DNA of 48,493 nucleotides from JAJZXY01 sp046706185 (GTDB taxonomy: Archaea > Thermoplasmatota > Thermoplasmata > Sysuiplasmatales > Sysuiplasmataceae). The stretch spans positions 1-48,493 of the forward strand of contig JBJKPR010000041.1 of the NCBI GenBank assembly GCA_046706185.1, read 5' to 3'. How positions within the stretch are numbered: the first letter of the stretch is position 1; every line of letters begins with the position of its first letter. A program made the position numbers and the translations under genes. The notes beneath the pieces were generated by a model that searched no databases, was not told the origin of the DNA, and worked only from the letters and a program-made list of their open reading frames with translations. This document shows positions 16,097-24,855 of this stretch, piece after piece.

Positions 16097-17626
16097 TCAG
16101 TCGTAGGTTATCAGGCCGTCACCGCGCGGATCTGTTCCGGTTTCTACGTCGCTGTTTACAAGTATGCCTTGAGCATGCCCCATCATTGAGTTGAGGTTGT
16201 CTACCTCCCTTCCAACGCCAAGTTTCAGATCCCTTTCGTAGAATACCTCGCTGCTGCCGTAGATACTGGCCGGGTAGCCGAATCGTGGCTCGGCGATTGC
16301 CGATTGCATGCCCATGCCGCGGTCGATAACATTGCACAGAACCTGTACGTTTATCTGCGGCTGTACATCACCACCCATAGAGCTCGTGTAAATTGTCTGA
16401 TCTCCCTTCGCCAGCGTTGCCATAAGTGTGTGGAATGTCTTCTTTCTCGGAGAAAGCGCGTTGTGGTGGGAGCCGTCAAGCGTGAAATAGACGCCCCTGT
16501 TGTTCATGTTGATCCCTGTTCCGGCAATGTTGTGCCCCGAGCCGAACCCCATATAGTTGCTCTGTATGGCACTTATTCCAATTGAACCGTCATAAACCGA
16601 AAATGCGGTTGTATCCGAAAGGGACACACCTGCTCTTTCACCAGCGGGTGGATCTTCGTATTTGTAGTCGGAGGCTAGAAGTGCCTCGTCGAATGCAAGC
16701 CAGTGTGGGTCAGCGATGCATTTTGCCCTGTAGGCATATGCGGTCCACATCGTCGAGAGCAGGGCAGAGTAATATTCCTCCTTCGCCATGGACGCGAGCG
16801 GATATCTGTTAAGCATGTTGAGCCAAATCAGAGCAGCTGCCCCCTGGCTGCTGGGTGGGTTCGTATATAAGTTGTAGCCTCTGTAATGGACTTGCAGCGG
16901 TTTTACCACCGACGCCTCATAACTGTCCATGTCGGTGAACCTGATGAGGCCCCCCTTGTTAATCATGTCCTTCTCTATTCTCCTGGCTATCTCCCCGTGG
17001 TAGAATGAATGGCCGTTGTCCTCGGCTACAACTTCAAGTGTACCACCAAGTTCAGTCTGGTGAAGGATGCCTCCACCGGAGACAGGTTTGTAAATCCTGT
17101 TCCAGTCGCCGTCACAGCCGTTTGTAAGCTCCGCTGCCCTCGCTATCGCCGGGGTGACACTGAACCCCTCCCTGGCGTATCTTATGGCCGGCTGAAGCAG
17201 TCTCTTGAGCGGCATTGAAGTGTTCTTCGAGAGCAGTGACCATGATGATACAAGGCCCGGAACGGTGAAAGACGCGAGGTTGCCCCTTTTCGGTATTTCT
17301 GAATATCCCTTGCTCCTGAAAAAATCGATAGTTGCGAGTTCAGCCGAAAAGCCGTTTCCGTTTATCGCCGTTATACCGCCATCATCCAGTATGGCAAAAA
17401 AATCGCCTCCCAGTCCGTTGAGATGCGGCTGCACGACAGTAAGAGCGGCGCTAACAGCTATTGCCGCATCGTACGCGTTTCCGCCGGCCTCAAGCACATC
17501 TTTCCCTGCCTTTGTGGAGAGAAAATGGGATGAAGCTGCTGCAAACTTGTTCATTATCTTCCGGAATCGCCTGTTGGAATTAACACTTTCGCACGGCCTG
17601 TCTGAACTAGCCTGGAAATTCGCCAA
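16097..17626 (-). CDS. ggt: Gamma-glutamyltransferase family protein
   Basis: The 509-residue protein is a member of the N-terminal nucleophile hydrolases of the GGT family. The precursor cleaves itself before a Thr that becomes the catalytic nucleophile, seen here at LSDTTAFSVYDG (residues 336-347; the second Thr, 340, or the first, 339). Other family marks are VLEAGGNAYDAAIAVSAALT, PHLNGLGGDFFA, GNLASFTVPGLVSSW and FGSGHNIAGTGINMNNRG. There is no signal peptide, so the enzyme is probably cytoplasmic. It may act on gamma-glutamyl compounds or as an acylase-like hydrolase. The frame starts at TTG 17626, without a good ribosome-binding site; ATG 17554 (MNKFAAASSHFL) after GGAAG is an equally good start. 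Confidence 0.9.
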   Translation of the reverse strand: MANFQASSDRPCESVNSNRRFRKIMNKFAAASSHFLSTKAGKDVLEAGGNAYDAAIAVSAALTVVQPHLNGLGGDFFAILDDGGITAINGNGFSAELATIDFFRSKGYSEIPKRGNLASFTVPGLVSSWSLLSKNTSMPLKRLLQPAIRYAREGFSVTPAIARAAELTNGCDGDWNRIYKPVSGGGILHQTELGGTLEVVAEDNGHSFYHGEIARRIEKDMINKGGLIRFTDMDSYEASVVKPLQVHYRGYNLYTNPPSSQGAAALIWLNMLNRYPLASMAKEEYYSALLSTMWTAYAYRAKCIADPHWLAFDEALLASDYKYEDPPAGERAGVSLSDTTAFSVYDGSIGISAIQSNYMGFGSGHNIAGTGINMNNRGVYFTLDGSHHNALSPRKKTFHTLMATLAKGDQTIYTSSMGGDVQPQINVQVLCNVIDRGMGMQSAIAEPRFGYPASIYGSSEVFYERDLKLGVGREVDNLNSMMGHAQGILVNSDVETGTDPRGDGLITYD

Positions 17627-17733
17627 GGGGAATTTGTGATCGGCACAATTGAGTACAATCAGGTCAGAAGCTGATCGCTTTCCTTAGTGGACTTGCGTGA
17701 TGCAGAATACTGACAGATTTTGCACGAGAACCA

Positions 17734-17742
17734 TTAAATTTA
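17734..17742 (+). promoter_or_regulatory. A-box of the M1 aminopeptidase gene
   Basis: TTAAATTTA is centred about 24-26 bases before ATG 17762. Leaderless transcription from it would favour MKLRSYD as the N-terminus over the ATG six bases earlier. Confidence 0.55.
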
Positions 17743-17761
17743 CCAACACAATGGAATGCAT

Positions 17762-20164
17762 ATGAAGCTTAGAAGTTATGACATTCTACTCGACATCAAG
17801 TTCGAAGACTCGACATTTGAGGGAAAAGAGGAAATAGAGCTCGAAGATCAATCCGACTCTGCAGAACTTGATGCTGCCGATATCAACATCCGCTCTGTCC
17901 AGGTTTTTCCAGGTGAGTGCTCCTGGAGACATGAACGGGGGGAAAACAGGCTTGTCATCAAGGGCCGCGGTTTTTCGAGGATAATGATTGAATTCTCTGG
18001 AAGCGCGCTTGAGGGCGGTCTGCACGGCTTCTACAAGTCGAAGTACAGAGGAGGGTACCTCCTTTCGACGCAGTTTGAGCCGGTCGGTGCAAGAGCCATG
18101 TTTCCTTGCGTCGACGACCCGTCGCAAAAGGCGATTTTCAGGATGAGCGTGATTACGTCGAAAGATCTGACTGTAATATCAAACACGCCTGTGCTTTCGG
18201 TGGCGAAACTGGGAGAAAGAAAGAAGGTCGTGTTCGAAGAAACACCAAGGATGTCCACATATCTGCTCTTTGTAGGAGTCGGGAGGTTTGTCGAGCAGAG
18301 GCTGCCGGGCGGTTTCGACGTGATTGTCGCTTCCTCTCCGGAGCAAAAAGGCAAAGGTGTCTTCGGAATTGAAAACGGAAGGCTATTCCTGAGGGAATAT
18401 GAGGACTACTATGCTATCCCCTATCCGCTGAAGAAGCTGCACCTGATAGCAATTCCGGAATTCGCGGCTGGTGCAATGGAGAACTGGGGAGCTATAACAT
18501 TCAGGGAGGTGGCTCTGCTTGTCGACGGCTCTACGAGTGTTTCGAACAAGAGGCTCATAGCAAGTGTGATGGCACATGAAATTGCCCACCAGTGGTTTGG
18601 CAACCTTGTCACAATGAAGTGGTGGAATGACCTCTGGCTGAATGAGAGTTTCGCTACATACATGAGCTCCGTGGTTGTTGACAGGTTGTATCCAAAGTGG
18701 GAAGTATGGTCAGATTTCCTGACTACGGAGACGAGAGGCGCAATGGTCGCAGATTCGCTGGACAGCACGCACCCCATTGAAGTAGAGGTCAGGAGACCTG
18801 AGGAAATAAACCAGATTTTTGACGATATAAGCTACGGAAAGGGCGCAAGTGTGCTGAGAATGGTAGCGGCATACATAGGAGAGGAAAGCTTCAGGGAAGG
18901 TGTAGGTAACTACCTCAGGTCCCACATCTTCGGCAACGCAGAAAGCAGTGATCTCTGGAGAAGCCTTGAGACTTCGAGCAGAGAACCGGTTGCAATGATC
19001 ATGCAGAGGTGGGTCGGAACGCCAGGATATCCTGTTATAAATGCTTCCCACCATGGCGATGAAATTGTAATCTCGCAGGAGCGTTTCAAGCTCAACGGGT
19101 CTGACGGCACAGTCAAATGGCCCATACCTCTCCACTATACTCTCGACGGAAAGCTGATTAAACTGTTGTTCGACCAGGCAACTGCAACAATCAGTGCGAG
19201 CGGTTTGAAGCAGATAAACCTCAATGCGGGGCAGACGGGCTTTTACAGGGTGCTGTACGACAAACGGCTGTACGACTTGATAGCCGACACCATTGGAGCG
19301 ATGAAGAACGACGAGAAGTACGGAATTGTCTCTGACCTGTTCTATTTCCTTCTTTCAGGCAGGGTCGATCTTGGTCAATATCTGAAATATGTCGACCTTC
19401 TCCATCATGAGAACAGCTACATTGTTGTGACAGGAATTTCTTCACAGCTTGTCATGCTTAAGGAACTGGTCCCGGATAATGCCGCCCTCGCTTCAGCTTT
19501 CCAGAAATTCTTCACAGCCCAGCTCGCGCGAATAGGAACAGATAGGAAGGCAGGCGAGGACGAAAGTGATGCAGTCCTGCGCGAAAAACTCACTGAGGGT
19601 CTCGCAATGTACGATGCGGGCTTCGCCGAGAAGCATGCAGAGCGCTTTGAGAACATATCGGACCAGCCTCCAGAACTCAGGGGATCTATCGGGATAGCCT
19701 ATGCAAGGAGCAAGGGGGAAGATGCCTACGGCCCCCTTCTTGTAACGATGAAGAATGCAAGAAGCGATGCTGACGCAATGAAAGCATTGCTTGGGCTGAC
19801 GAGTTTCAGGGATCCTTCACTTGTGAGGAGGACACTCGAGCTTGCGTTCGAGGGGGACCTGAACATGGGGCACATAGCGACCCTGGTATACATGACTGCC
19901 ACAAACCCGGAGGGAAAGGCAGAGCTCTGGGAATGGTTCAAGTCCAACAAGGAGAAGCTCTTCAAGACATATGCGGGGACAGGAGTGAACTCGCCGATGG
20001 TTGAAGCAATCGTTGCAAGGGCTGGCGTAGTAAACAGGCGTGAGGTCGAGGAATATGTGCAGACCAACAGTATGCCGGAGGCAGACAGGGGAATAGCAAA
20101 GGGGCTGGAGCTTCTTGCGATCTATTCAAAGTTCATGGAGAAATACGGGAAGGGACGGCGGTAG
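17762..20164 (+). CDS. M1 family zinc aminopeptidase (tricorn interacting factor F2/F3-like)
   Basis: The 800-residue protein is an M1 metallopeptidase with the exopeptidase motif GAMENWG (residues 237-243) and the zinc site HEIAH (272-276) with the third ligand Glu at 295 (WLNESFATYM). In Thermoplasma, factors F2 and F3 of this family take oligopeptides made by the tricorn protease and release amino acids. The layout is usual: N-terminal beta domain, catalytic domain, and a helical C-terminal domain from about 520. I took ATG 17762; ATG 17756 adds only two residues. No tricorn gene lies in the window. Other M1 enzymes share this architecture, so the F2/F3 label is inferred from the organism. 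Confidence 0.95.
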   Translation: MKLRSYDILLDIKFEDSTFEGKEEIELEDQSDSAELDAADINIRSVQVFPGECSWRHERGENRLVIKGRGFSRIMIEFSGSALEGGLHGFYKSKYRGGYLLSTQFEPVGARAMFPCVDDPSQKAIFRMSVITSKDLTVISNTPVLSVAKLGERKKVVFEETPRMSTYLLFVGVGRFVEQRLPGGFDVIVASSPEQKGKGVFGIENGRLFLREYEDYYAIPYPLKKLHLIAIPEFAAGAMENWGAITFREVALLVDGSTSVSNKRLIASVMAHEIAHQWFGNLVTMKWWNDLWLNESFATYMSSVVVDRLYPKWEVWSDFLTTETRGAMVADSLDSTHPIEVEVRRPEEINQIFDDISYGKGASVLRMVAAYIGEESFREGVGNYLRSHIFGNAESSDLWRSLETSSREPVAMIMQRWVGTPGYPVINASHHGDEIVISQERFKLNGSDGTVKWPIPLHYTLDGKLIKLLFDQATATISASGLKQINLNAGQTGFYRVLYDKRLYDLIADTIGAMKNDEKYGIVSDLFYFLLSGRVDLGQYLKYVDLLHHENSYIVVTGISSQLVMLKELVPDNAALASAFQKFFTAQLARIGTDRKAGEDESDAVLREKLTEGLAMYDAGFAEKHAERFENISDQPPELRGSIGIAYARSKGEDAYGPLLVTMKNARSDADAMKALLGLTSFRDPSLVRRTLELAFEGDLNMGHIATLVYMTATNPEGKAELWEWFKSNKEKLFKTYAGTGVNSPMVEAIVARAGVVNRREVEEYVQTNSMPEADRGIAKGLELLAIYSKFMEKYGKGRR

Positions 20165-20238
20165 CGTTTTATCTTTTGAACAGTTTAACTGTTCTGACCC
20201 GGAGTTGTCCGTGATCTGATGTCTGGACAGGTTTTGAA

Positions 20239-20709
20239 ATGGATTCAAGTGAACTGAAGGTTGGCGACACGGCTCCTGATTTCACAGTTGAGGAAGAAGG
20301 AGTTGTTTTCTCCCTTTACAGGCAGCTCGAATCTGGCCCAGTCGTTCTTTATTTCTATCCGAAGGATTTCACGGCTGGCTGTACAGCCGAGGCGTGCGAG
20401 TTCAGGGATTCGATTGGACTTTTCAGCGGAAGGGGGATTACAGTGATCGGCGTGAGCTCAGACAGCGAAGAGACACACCGCAGCTTTGCCGATCGATACA
20501 ATCTTCCATTCAAACTCATCAGCGACACAGGCGGAGAAATCAGGCGCCTCTACAAAGTCAGGCCTACGCTGGGAATAGTCCCCGGCAGGACTACCTTTGT
20601 GATCGGAAAAGACAGGACGATAATGAAGACATTCTCCTCACAGGCTCACCCGCGAAGGCATGTTCAGGAGGCGCTCGCCGTACTCGGGGGGCTGACAGGC
20701 GGTCAATAA
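20239..20709 (+). CDS. bcp: Peroxiredoxin, BCP/PrxQ type
   Basis: The 156-residue protein has the thiol peroxidase motif of the PrxQ group: FYPKDFTAGCTAEACEFRD with the peroxidatic Cys48 and a second Cys53 five residues later, as in E. coli BCP. The core GITVIGVSSDSEETHRSFAD and the RTTFVIGKD strand follow. The enzyme reduces hydrogen and organic peroxides in the cytoplasm. It starts at ATG 20239 after a short intergenic region downstream of the aminopeptidase. The AhpD-like protein at 442-912 is not close enough to suggest one unit. Length and motif leave little doubt. Confidence 0.95.
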   Translation: MDSSELKVGDTAPDFTVEEEGVVFSLYRQLESGPVVLYFYPKDFTAGCTAEACEFRDSIGLFSGRGITVIGVSSDSEETHRSFADRYNLPFKLISDTGGEIRRLYKVRPTLGIVPGRTTFVIGKDRTIMKTFSSQAHPRRHVQEALAVLGGLTGGQ

Positions 20710-20743
20710 TCACCAACTGGCAGTTTTATCGCTGGAAAAGGCC

Positions 20744-20941
20744 TTATGCGGGCTGCGCGGCACTCTGCTGGTGCATTGAGGTGGCAGTGTAGACAATCGC
20801 GTGCCTGCATTTTATGCATGTGATCTGGCATGTGTCGATGTCAATCTGGTTCTGTGAATAGGCATTTCTGAGCTCCTTCCTCACCTTCTCAGGATATGCG
20901 CAGTCGCACGAGCATTTATCATCACTGCAGTATCGGCACAT
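20744..20941 (-). CDS. Small zinc-binding protein
   Basis: This 65-residue protein is convergent to the peroxiredoxin gene. It is Cys-rich: MCRYCSDDKCSCDCAYPEKV, then DTCQITCIKCRHAIVYTA. Two clusters (Cys2-x2-Cys5...Cys10, Cys12 and Cys14; Cys38-x3-Cys42-x2-Cys45) suggest a zinc module. A GAGGTGA ribosome-binding site lies about eight bases before the ATG, which supports this start and argues against a longer frame that is open to 21376. Function unknown. Confidence 0.65.
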   Translation of the reverse strand: MCRYCSDDKCSCDCAYPEKVRKELRNAYSQNQIDIDTCQITCIKCRHAIVYTATSMHQQSAAQPA

Positions 20942-21075
20942 CTTATGTGTCACCTCTCTTTCACTCTGAGTGAAATAAGGAGGGGGTATCTCTAGATAAA
21001 CCTTCTCTTTGCCACTCCGCTCGATCCGGGACAGAATTGCTGACTTGAAATATCGAGAGGTGATACCGGAAAGCC

Positions 21076-21798
21076 ATGAAATCAGATTTGAACGAGATCG
21101 CAGCGCAGTTGAAAACGGACCTTTCGCTGAGCGAGCCGCCTGTGCAGATAAGCTATACAGCTGAAGAACCCACAGCAATAGCAAAATACGCAGGGGAGGT
21201 TCCATCGGGGTGTACGTACTGGGGGGCCGGGACGGCAGGCACTTTCTACGCGAGGCTCTCTGATCATCTGAACTGCGAGATTGGAGCGTTTGTGATGGGA
21301 GTACAGCCTGATGGAGAGCTGAAGGAAAGACTGTTCGGCACCGTAGGTCAGATGGAAAGCGAGGGATACCTGGCACCGGGGGAGGCGATGTCTATTCCCC
21401 GCCTGAAAAATCCTCCCGCGTTCGTGTGCTACGGTCCTCTCGGGACGCTACCGTACAGGCCAGATGTGGTAGTCATGTTTGTCACACCTTCCTCGGCGAT
21501 GATTGCGCTTGAGACCGCGAGCGAAGGAAAGGCACATCCGTTAGATATGCCTGTCACAGGAAGACCCGCATGCTCAATAATCCCCTATGTCATCAACGGC
21601 AATGCGCCCGTTGCTTTGAGCTTTGGGTGCACTGGTTTCAGGACATACGTGGACCTCTCTGAAGGAAAGGTGATGCTCGCAGTGAGAGGGGATAAACTGG
21701 AGGAATTCGCCCAGAGGATGAAGAAGATTGTATCCGCAAACCTTGCGGTACGGCTGGAAAACACTAGAAGAAGGGAGTTGATTGGAAAGAAGGTCTGA
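21076..21798 (+). CDS. DUF169 family protein
   Basis: The 240-residue protein fits DUF169 (COG2043): PPVQISY near residue 21, then PSGCTYWGAGTAGTFYARLS with DHLNCEIGAFVMGVQ, RPDVVVMFVTPSSAMIALE, then a C-terminal GFRTYVDLSEGKVMLAVRGD. Conserved Cys residues (SGCTYW, LNCEIG) may bind a metal or cluster, but the function of the family is not established. It begins 134 bases from the divergent small zinc gene. No direct pathway link to neighbours can be drawn. Confidence 0.85.
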   Translation: MKSDLNEIAAQLKTDLSLSEPPVQISYTAEEPTAIAKYAGEVPSGCTYWGAGTAGTFYARLSDHLNCEIGAFVMGVQPDGELKERLFGTVGQMESEGYLAPGEAMSIPRLKNPPAFVCYGPLGTLPYRPDVVVMFVTPSSAMIALETASEGKAHPLDMPVTGRPACSIIPYVINGNAPVALSFGCTGFRTYVDLSEGKVMLAVRGDKLEEFAQRMKKIVSANLAVRLENTRRRELIGKKV

Positions 21799-21813
21799 CT
21801 CTGCGATTAAACA

Positions 21814-22947
21814 TCAGCCTATCAGTGTTTGCCCTTCCCCGATGACAGTTGTTGGCCAGGACTCCAGCGAAAAAGGATCCTGGTTCCACACTACGATCGA
21901 GGAGAGTTTGCCCTTCTGAACCGTGCCTATATCGTGCGCCCCGAGTATTGCCGCAGGCTGGCTTGTGACAAGCGACAGCGCTTTCTGCCTTGTTGCTCCA
22001 AACCTCATAAAGAAACGAAGCTGCAGGAACAGGTTGCGCTGGAGTATTACAGGGTGGTCTGTCATCATGCCGAAGCGGACGCCGGATTCGAGCAGGAAGC
22101 GCCCGTTCCGCCAGTTCTCGTGCTTGAGTTCAACCTTGTACGCGAATGCGTCGACGGGACCGAATATCACATCGAGGTTCGCCTTCCTCACCTTCTTCCA
22201 GAGTTCGTATGAATGCACATCCACCGCATGATGGACTACGGCCCTGAACCCAAACTCCTGAATAAGCCTGATGAGGTTGACTATATCATCCTCTTTGTGA
22301 ACATGCACCATCAGAACCTGCTTGCCCTCTATTATCTCCATGAGAGCCTCAGTCTGAGGCTCAAGCTCAGCTCTGACCCTCTTGTTGAGCGAGAGGAGTT
22401 CCTGTGCCTTCTTGGCCTTTATGAATTCATTTCTAAGGATCGAGATGGCGCCCATCCGTGTGTGCGGCCTGTCTCCCTTCCAGGATGTAGTTGAACGAGG
22501 ATTGTAGCCAAGGGCTGCCTTTATGCCGGGCTGGAACATGTGGGCATCCTGTATATCCCTGGCGAAATTCCTGACGAGCGCTGTCTTTCCGCCGATTATG
22601 TTTCCGCTTCCAGGCATCACGTGAGAGTAGAGGACACCGTGCTCCACACTGTCTCTGAAGGCTGCATCATCCATGTAAACTGAATCGATTGCATTGACGA
22701 GTGGAAGCATGGAGCCCATCTGCTCGTTTGCTTCATCCTCTGCGGCTGGCTCACCGCTCCTTGCAAGCCCTATGTGCGAGTGGCCGTCCACGAGCGCCGG
22801 GGTAACTATCCCCTCGGCCACTACCTCGCAATCCGGTTTGGCCCTGCTGATGCCTGTTATTCGTTCATTCTCGTATGTGACGTAGACATTCTTCTTCGGG
22901 GGCGAATCCAGACCATCGTACAGAAGTGTTGCCTTTACTGCCTTCAT
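21814..22947 (-). CDS. Amidohydrolase family protein
   Basis: The 377-residue protein is a metal-dependent amidohydrolase with the imidazolonepropionase/dihydroorotase-like layout. The first metal ligands are His56 and His58 (ALVDGHSHIGLA); others are in VLMVHVHKEDDI and VHHAVDVHSYELW, and the catalytic Asp is probably in MMTDHPVILQ. The outer beta-sandwich is formed from both ends (AILGAHDIGTVQKGKLSSIV near the C-terminus). It hydrolyses an unknown amide or cyclic amide. Its 3' end meets DUF169 after about 15 bases, convergently. Urocanate hydratase lies 7 kb away, so a HutI role cannot be excluded but is not supported by typical HutI motifs. Confidence 0.85.
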   Translation of the reverse strand: MKAVKATLLYDGLDSPPKKNVYVTYENERITGISRAKPDCEVVAEGIVTPALVDGHSHIGLARSGEPAAEDEANEQMGSMLPLVNAIDSVYMDDAAFRDSVEHGVLYSHVMPGSGNIIGGKTALVRNFARDIQDAHMFQPGIKAALGYNPRSTTSWKGDRPHTRMGAISILRNEFIKAKKAQELLSLNKRVRAELEPQTEALMEIIEGKQVLMVHVHKEDDIVNLIRLIQEFGFRAVVHHAVDVHSYELWKKVRKANLDVIFGPVDAFAYKVELKHENWRNGRFLLESGVRFGMMTDHPVILQRNLFLQLRFFMRFGATRQKALSLVTSQPAAILGAHDIGTVQKGKLSSIVVWNQDPFSLESWPTTVIGEGQTLIG

Positions 22948-23028
22948 GCGGGCGAATTACAGTTCTCTAATAAAAACACAATTATCGCATGGCATCATGT
23001 CGCCCCCGACTCCAGCTGTTCCTGCGGT

Positions 23029-23036
23029 TAAATATC
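23029..23036 (+). promoter_or_regulatory. A-box of the aldo/keto reductase gene
   Basis: TTAAATAT is centred about 25 bases before ATG 23057. The spacing supports a near-leaderless transcript and the ATG rather than the GTG at 23045 as the start. Confidence 0.5.
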
Positions 23037-23056
23037 CGTAATAGGTGTGGGTCAGC

Positions 23057-24067
23057 ATGGAATATGCACCGTTCGGGAAGACGGGAATAAAGGTCTCCAG
23101 GCTCGTACTGGGCACATGGTATCTGCCACACTCACACAGCAGGGATGAGAAAGGCGTATTCCCAGTTGACAGGAAAAAGGCAGAGGAGGTCATCAGAAAG
23201 GCGTACGACCTTGGAATCAACTTTTTTGACACCGCCGACGTCTACAGGGGAGTCTACAACAGGAGCGAGAGCAGCGACTTCTCGAAGATAGGGTATTCGG
23301 AGAGGGTATTGGGAGAAACGCTGAAGGGCTACGACAGGGAGTCGTTCGTAATCGCCACCAAAGCCATGGGAAGGACAGGGCCGGGGCCGAATGACGCAGG
23401 TCTTAACAGGAAACACCTGAGAAATGCGATAGAAAGGAGCCTGGAGAGGCTGGGGATGGACTATGTCGACATCTATCTTATGCATGCGCCGGACCGAATC
23501 ACGGCACCTGACATCTCTGTAAGATCCATGAACCAGCTGATTATGGAAGGCAGGATTCTGCACTATGCCGCCTCCAATCACAGTCCGGTGGAAATTGAGC
23601 AGATGTGCGTGATTTCGGAAAAGAACGCACTTGAGGCGCCTTCAGGAGTCCAGGAGGTGTACAACATGATAGACAGGAGCTTCGAGGCAGACATGCTTCA
23701 GACAGTGAAAAGGCATGATGCGGGTGCGATGATATATAGCCCCCTGGCCCAGGGAGTTCTTGCCGGCCGCTACCTTCTGGAACGGCAGGGCGTGGCAAGG
23801 CAGGACTATGAGGAGCACTTCGAGGCAGACAGTTACAGGAAAGCTTCAGCAGGAGTACAGAGGCTTTCAGAGTTTGCAAAGTCCAAGGGCGCGACCATGT
23901 CTCAGATCGCTCTTGCCTGGCTCCTTGCGAAAGACAGATGCATTTTCCCCATTGTTGGTGCAAGCAGCCAAAGGCAGCTTGAGGAGAACGTTGAAGCGTG
24001 CAACATCTCGCTGACAGATGATGAGGTAGTGCAGCTCGACAGCTGGTTCAACCAGGTGCAAGATTAG
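23057..24067 (+). CDS. Aldo/keto reductase
   Basis: The 336-residue protein has the AKR fold marks: FGKTGIKVSRLVLGTWYLPH, FDTADVYRGVYN with catalytic Asp and Tyr, IATKAMGRTGPGP with the Lys, LMHAPDRITAPD, and the cofactor end region (FPIVGASSQRQLEENVEA). These enzymes reduce aldehydes and ketones with NADPH; this type is related to the Kv-beta/YghZ group. The chosen ATG gives the usual N-terminus MEYAPFGKTG. The last 20 bases overlap the convergent DUF998 gene. Confidence 0.92.
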   Translation: MEYAPFGKTGIKVSRLVLGTWYLPHSHSRDEKGVFPVDRKKAEEVIRKAYDLGINFFDTADVYRGVYNRSESSDFSKIGYSERVLGETLKGYDRESFVIATKAMGRTGPGPNDAGLNRKHLRNAIERSLERLGMDYVDIYLMHAPDRITAPDISVRSMNQLIMEGRILHYAASNHSPVEIEQMCVISEKNALEAPSGVQEVYNMIDRSFEADMLQTVKRHDAGAMIYSPLAQGVLAGRYLLERQGVARQDYEEHFEADSYRKASAGVQRLSEFAKSKGATMSQIALAWLLAKDRCIFPIVGASSQRQLEENVEACNISLTDDEVVQLDSWFNQVQD

Positions 24068-24665
24068 GTTCTGCCAGCCCCGGGAGCGATCCGCTCAGTA
24101 GCATAAAGGAGCCGGTGAGCACGGACCATACGGCAAGTATGAGTGCCTCAAGTATCTCTGGAATCGCAAGGGCTCCTGCATTATGCGGTGTGACGAATAT
24201 GGCAAGAAGGGCACCTGTGCCAGCAACAGCCGTGAGTAGTGCAAACACCCTTGCTCTCTTCCATGCAACGGTGGAGACAATCAACAGTGAAACGGGGAAG
24301 AGAATGAAGTACGCGAGCGCGAAGTCGCCGTGTAATGAGCCTGAATGTTCAGTGAATATGCCCACAAAACCCAGAGACACGCCGCTGGCGCCTACAAAGG
24401 AGCCGACGACATGCTTCAGGGAGGACCATGAGAAACCGGACCAGATGCCGACTGCAAACAGGAGGTTCAGGCCTCCTTCGATAACGAGCCCGGAGTTGAA
24501 GAACAGGGAGGCACCGCTAACACCGAGATCGCTCAGGGAGTTGTTGGGCCACGAAAACCAGGATGAGATGGACACTGAATAGAACACGAGGGCGACTGCT
24601 GCAAGCGGGCCGATAATTCCGGCCAGGCCACCGGCTCTCACCTGCCACCGTGCATCCGAGGACAT
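24048..24665 (-). CDS. DUF998 family membrane protein
   Basis: The 205-residue protein has six or seven hydrophobic helices and the DUF998 marks: GGLAGIIGPLAAVALVF, then SWFSWPNNSLSDLGVSGASL with the Asn-x-Leu-Ser-Asp-Leu-Gly motif, then FFNSGLVIEGGLNLLFAVGI. The family is of unknown function. The frame is open to 24788, but the extra residues have no membrane character; ATG 24665 (MSSDARWQVRAGG) is preceded by a TAAAATAC A-box-like element. It overlaps the 3' end of the aldo/keto reductase gene. Confidence 0.8.
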   Translation of the reverse strand: MSSDARWQVRAGGLAGIIGPLAAVALVFYSVSISSWFSWPNNSLSDLGVSGASLFFNSGLVIEGGLNLLFAVGIWSGFSWSSLKHVVGSFVGASGVSLGFVGIFTEHSGSLHGDFALAYFILFPVSLLIVSTVAWKRARVFALLTAVAGTGALLAIFVTPHNAGALAIPEILEALILAVWSVLTGSFMLLSGSLPGLAEPNLAPG

Positions 24666-24855
24666 GAAGGACAAAGGGCGACATCCGTATTTTACCGTTT
24701 TGCACCATGAGAGAATGAAGTCAGTCCTTGAGCAAAACGAGGCGCTGCAGGCAGGATTTTCAGAATTCATTTTATACCAAGCGGACATTAATAAAGTACC
24801 GAATTGAAGCGCTTATTCTGGATTTTTTCCAGAGTTTGATGCCGAATGTGATACA

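Noticed and set aside
24666..24788. N-terminal extension of the DUF998 protein
   Set aside because: The extra 41 residues have no membrane or family pattern, and an A-box-like element lies inside.
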